DNA of 64,000 nt, taken from Candidatus Binatia bacterium (GTDB lineage Bacteria > Desulfobacterota > Binatia > Bin18). The stretch is from contig JAJEFA010000015.1 in assembly GCA_022820725.1 (NCBI GenBank), positions 21,809 to 85,808 of the forward strand, in the 5' to 3' direction. The notes below the pieces were generated by a model. That model saw only the letters and a program-made list of their open reading frames with translations, made no database searches and had not been told where the DNA came from. The position numbers and the translations under genes were made by a program. Shown here piece after piece: positions 63,877 through 64,000 of the stretch (its first letter is position 1; the number at the start of each line of letters is the position of its first letter).

Positions 63877-64000
63877 ATGGCGAAGGAGCGGTTTGAGCGG
63901 ACGAAGCCGCACATGAATGTGGGGACGATCGGGCATATTGACCATGGGAAGACGACGTTGACGGCGGCGATCACGAAGGTCTTGGCCGAGCGGGCCATGG
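63877..64000 (+). CDS. tuf: Elongation factor Tu, N-terminal part (cut by window edge)
   Basis: The first 41 codons are present. [20 protein letters not shown] leads into the G1 P-loop [14 protein letters not shown], diagnostic for EF-Tu, which brings aminoacyl-tRNA to the ribosome as a GTP complex. A GGGAGAGAG ribosome site precedes the ATG at 63877. Codons are strongly G-ending, as in iscU. The gene runs past the right edge; its tRNA context matches the classic tuf operon. Confidence 0.97.
   Translation, partial: MAKERFERTKPHMNVGTIGHIDHGKTTLTAAITKVLAERAM

Overview
The window is about 64 kb of gene-dense bacterial chromosome from a Gram-negative (diderm) organism. The evidence for an outer membrane is an LpxC domain (lipid A synthesis), LptF/LptG (LPS export), LolA (lipoprotein carrier), a TonB-like protein and several lipoproteins. 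Moderate to high GC, RNase J, an 11-subunit type complex I operon without NADH-module genes in view, a UGSC-type selenoprotein, and CoA, amidase and amidohydrolase catabolic genes together resemble large-genome uncultured lineages near Desulfobacterota, Tectomicrobia or Binatota. That placement is an inference from gene content; no rRNA is present. I see no phage, insertion sequence, plasmid or CRISPR.

Region 1 (1-13.5 kb) is accessory catabolism. A minus-strand set holds an MFS transporter, an unrecognised 346-aa protein, a UGSC-family selenoprotein read through an in-frame TGA with a SECIS-like hairpin, and a PLP decarboxylase that runs off the left edge. Around it lie a DsbA/HCCA-isomerase-like protein, an HsaA-like flavin monooxygenase, a cyclase-family hydrolase, an NADP-dependent oxidoreductase, a glutathionyl-hydroquinone reductase, a MOSC protein and an amidase. 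Telomere-like G/C-rich repeats sit in three of the intergenic spaces.

Region 2 (13.6-36.4 kb) is mostly housekeeping: tRNA-Ala, a TonB-like protein, TatA, a zinc-ribbon membrane protein, then plsC-rnj-ftsK-lolA. Next come a thiolase-like/DUF35 pair with a D-aminoacylase-like amidohydrolase, yebC-ruvC-ruvA-ruvB, and an NtrY-type sensor kinase directly followed by an NtrX-type receiver fused to LpxC in place of the usual AAA+ and DNA-binding domains. asnS, a small HExxH protein and a secreted protein close the region.

Region 3 (36.6-52.9 kb) couples Fe-S cluster biogenesis to respiration: mrp-DUF971-mrp-fdx-ferredoxin reductase, then a strong promoter driving iscU-nuoB-rrf2-nuoA-nuoB-nuoC-nuoD-nuoH-nuoI-nuoJ-nuoK-nuoL-nuoM-nuoN. 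There are two NuoB paralogues, an IscR-like regulator inside the operon, and no nuoE/F/G here.

Region 4 (53.0-64.0 kb) holds five tRNAs (Pro, Arg, His, Lys, Leu), tig-clpX-lon without clpP, tRNA-Val and tRNA-Asp, rplM-rpsI, lptG/lptF divergent from rlmB with overlapping start codons, and the classic tRNA-Thr-Tyr-Gly-Thr-tuf cluster, with EF-Tu cut by the right edge. No gene-free stretch exceeds 300 bases. The most notable items are the UGSC selenoprotein with its SECIS, the receiver-LpxC fusion paired with NtrY, the Fe-S/complex I super-cluster, and the Ltp2/ChsH2-like pair.
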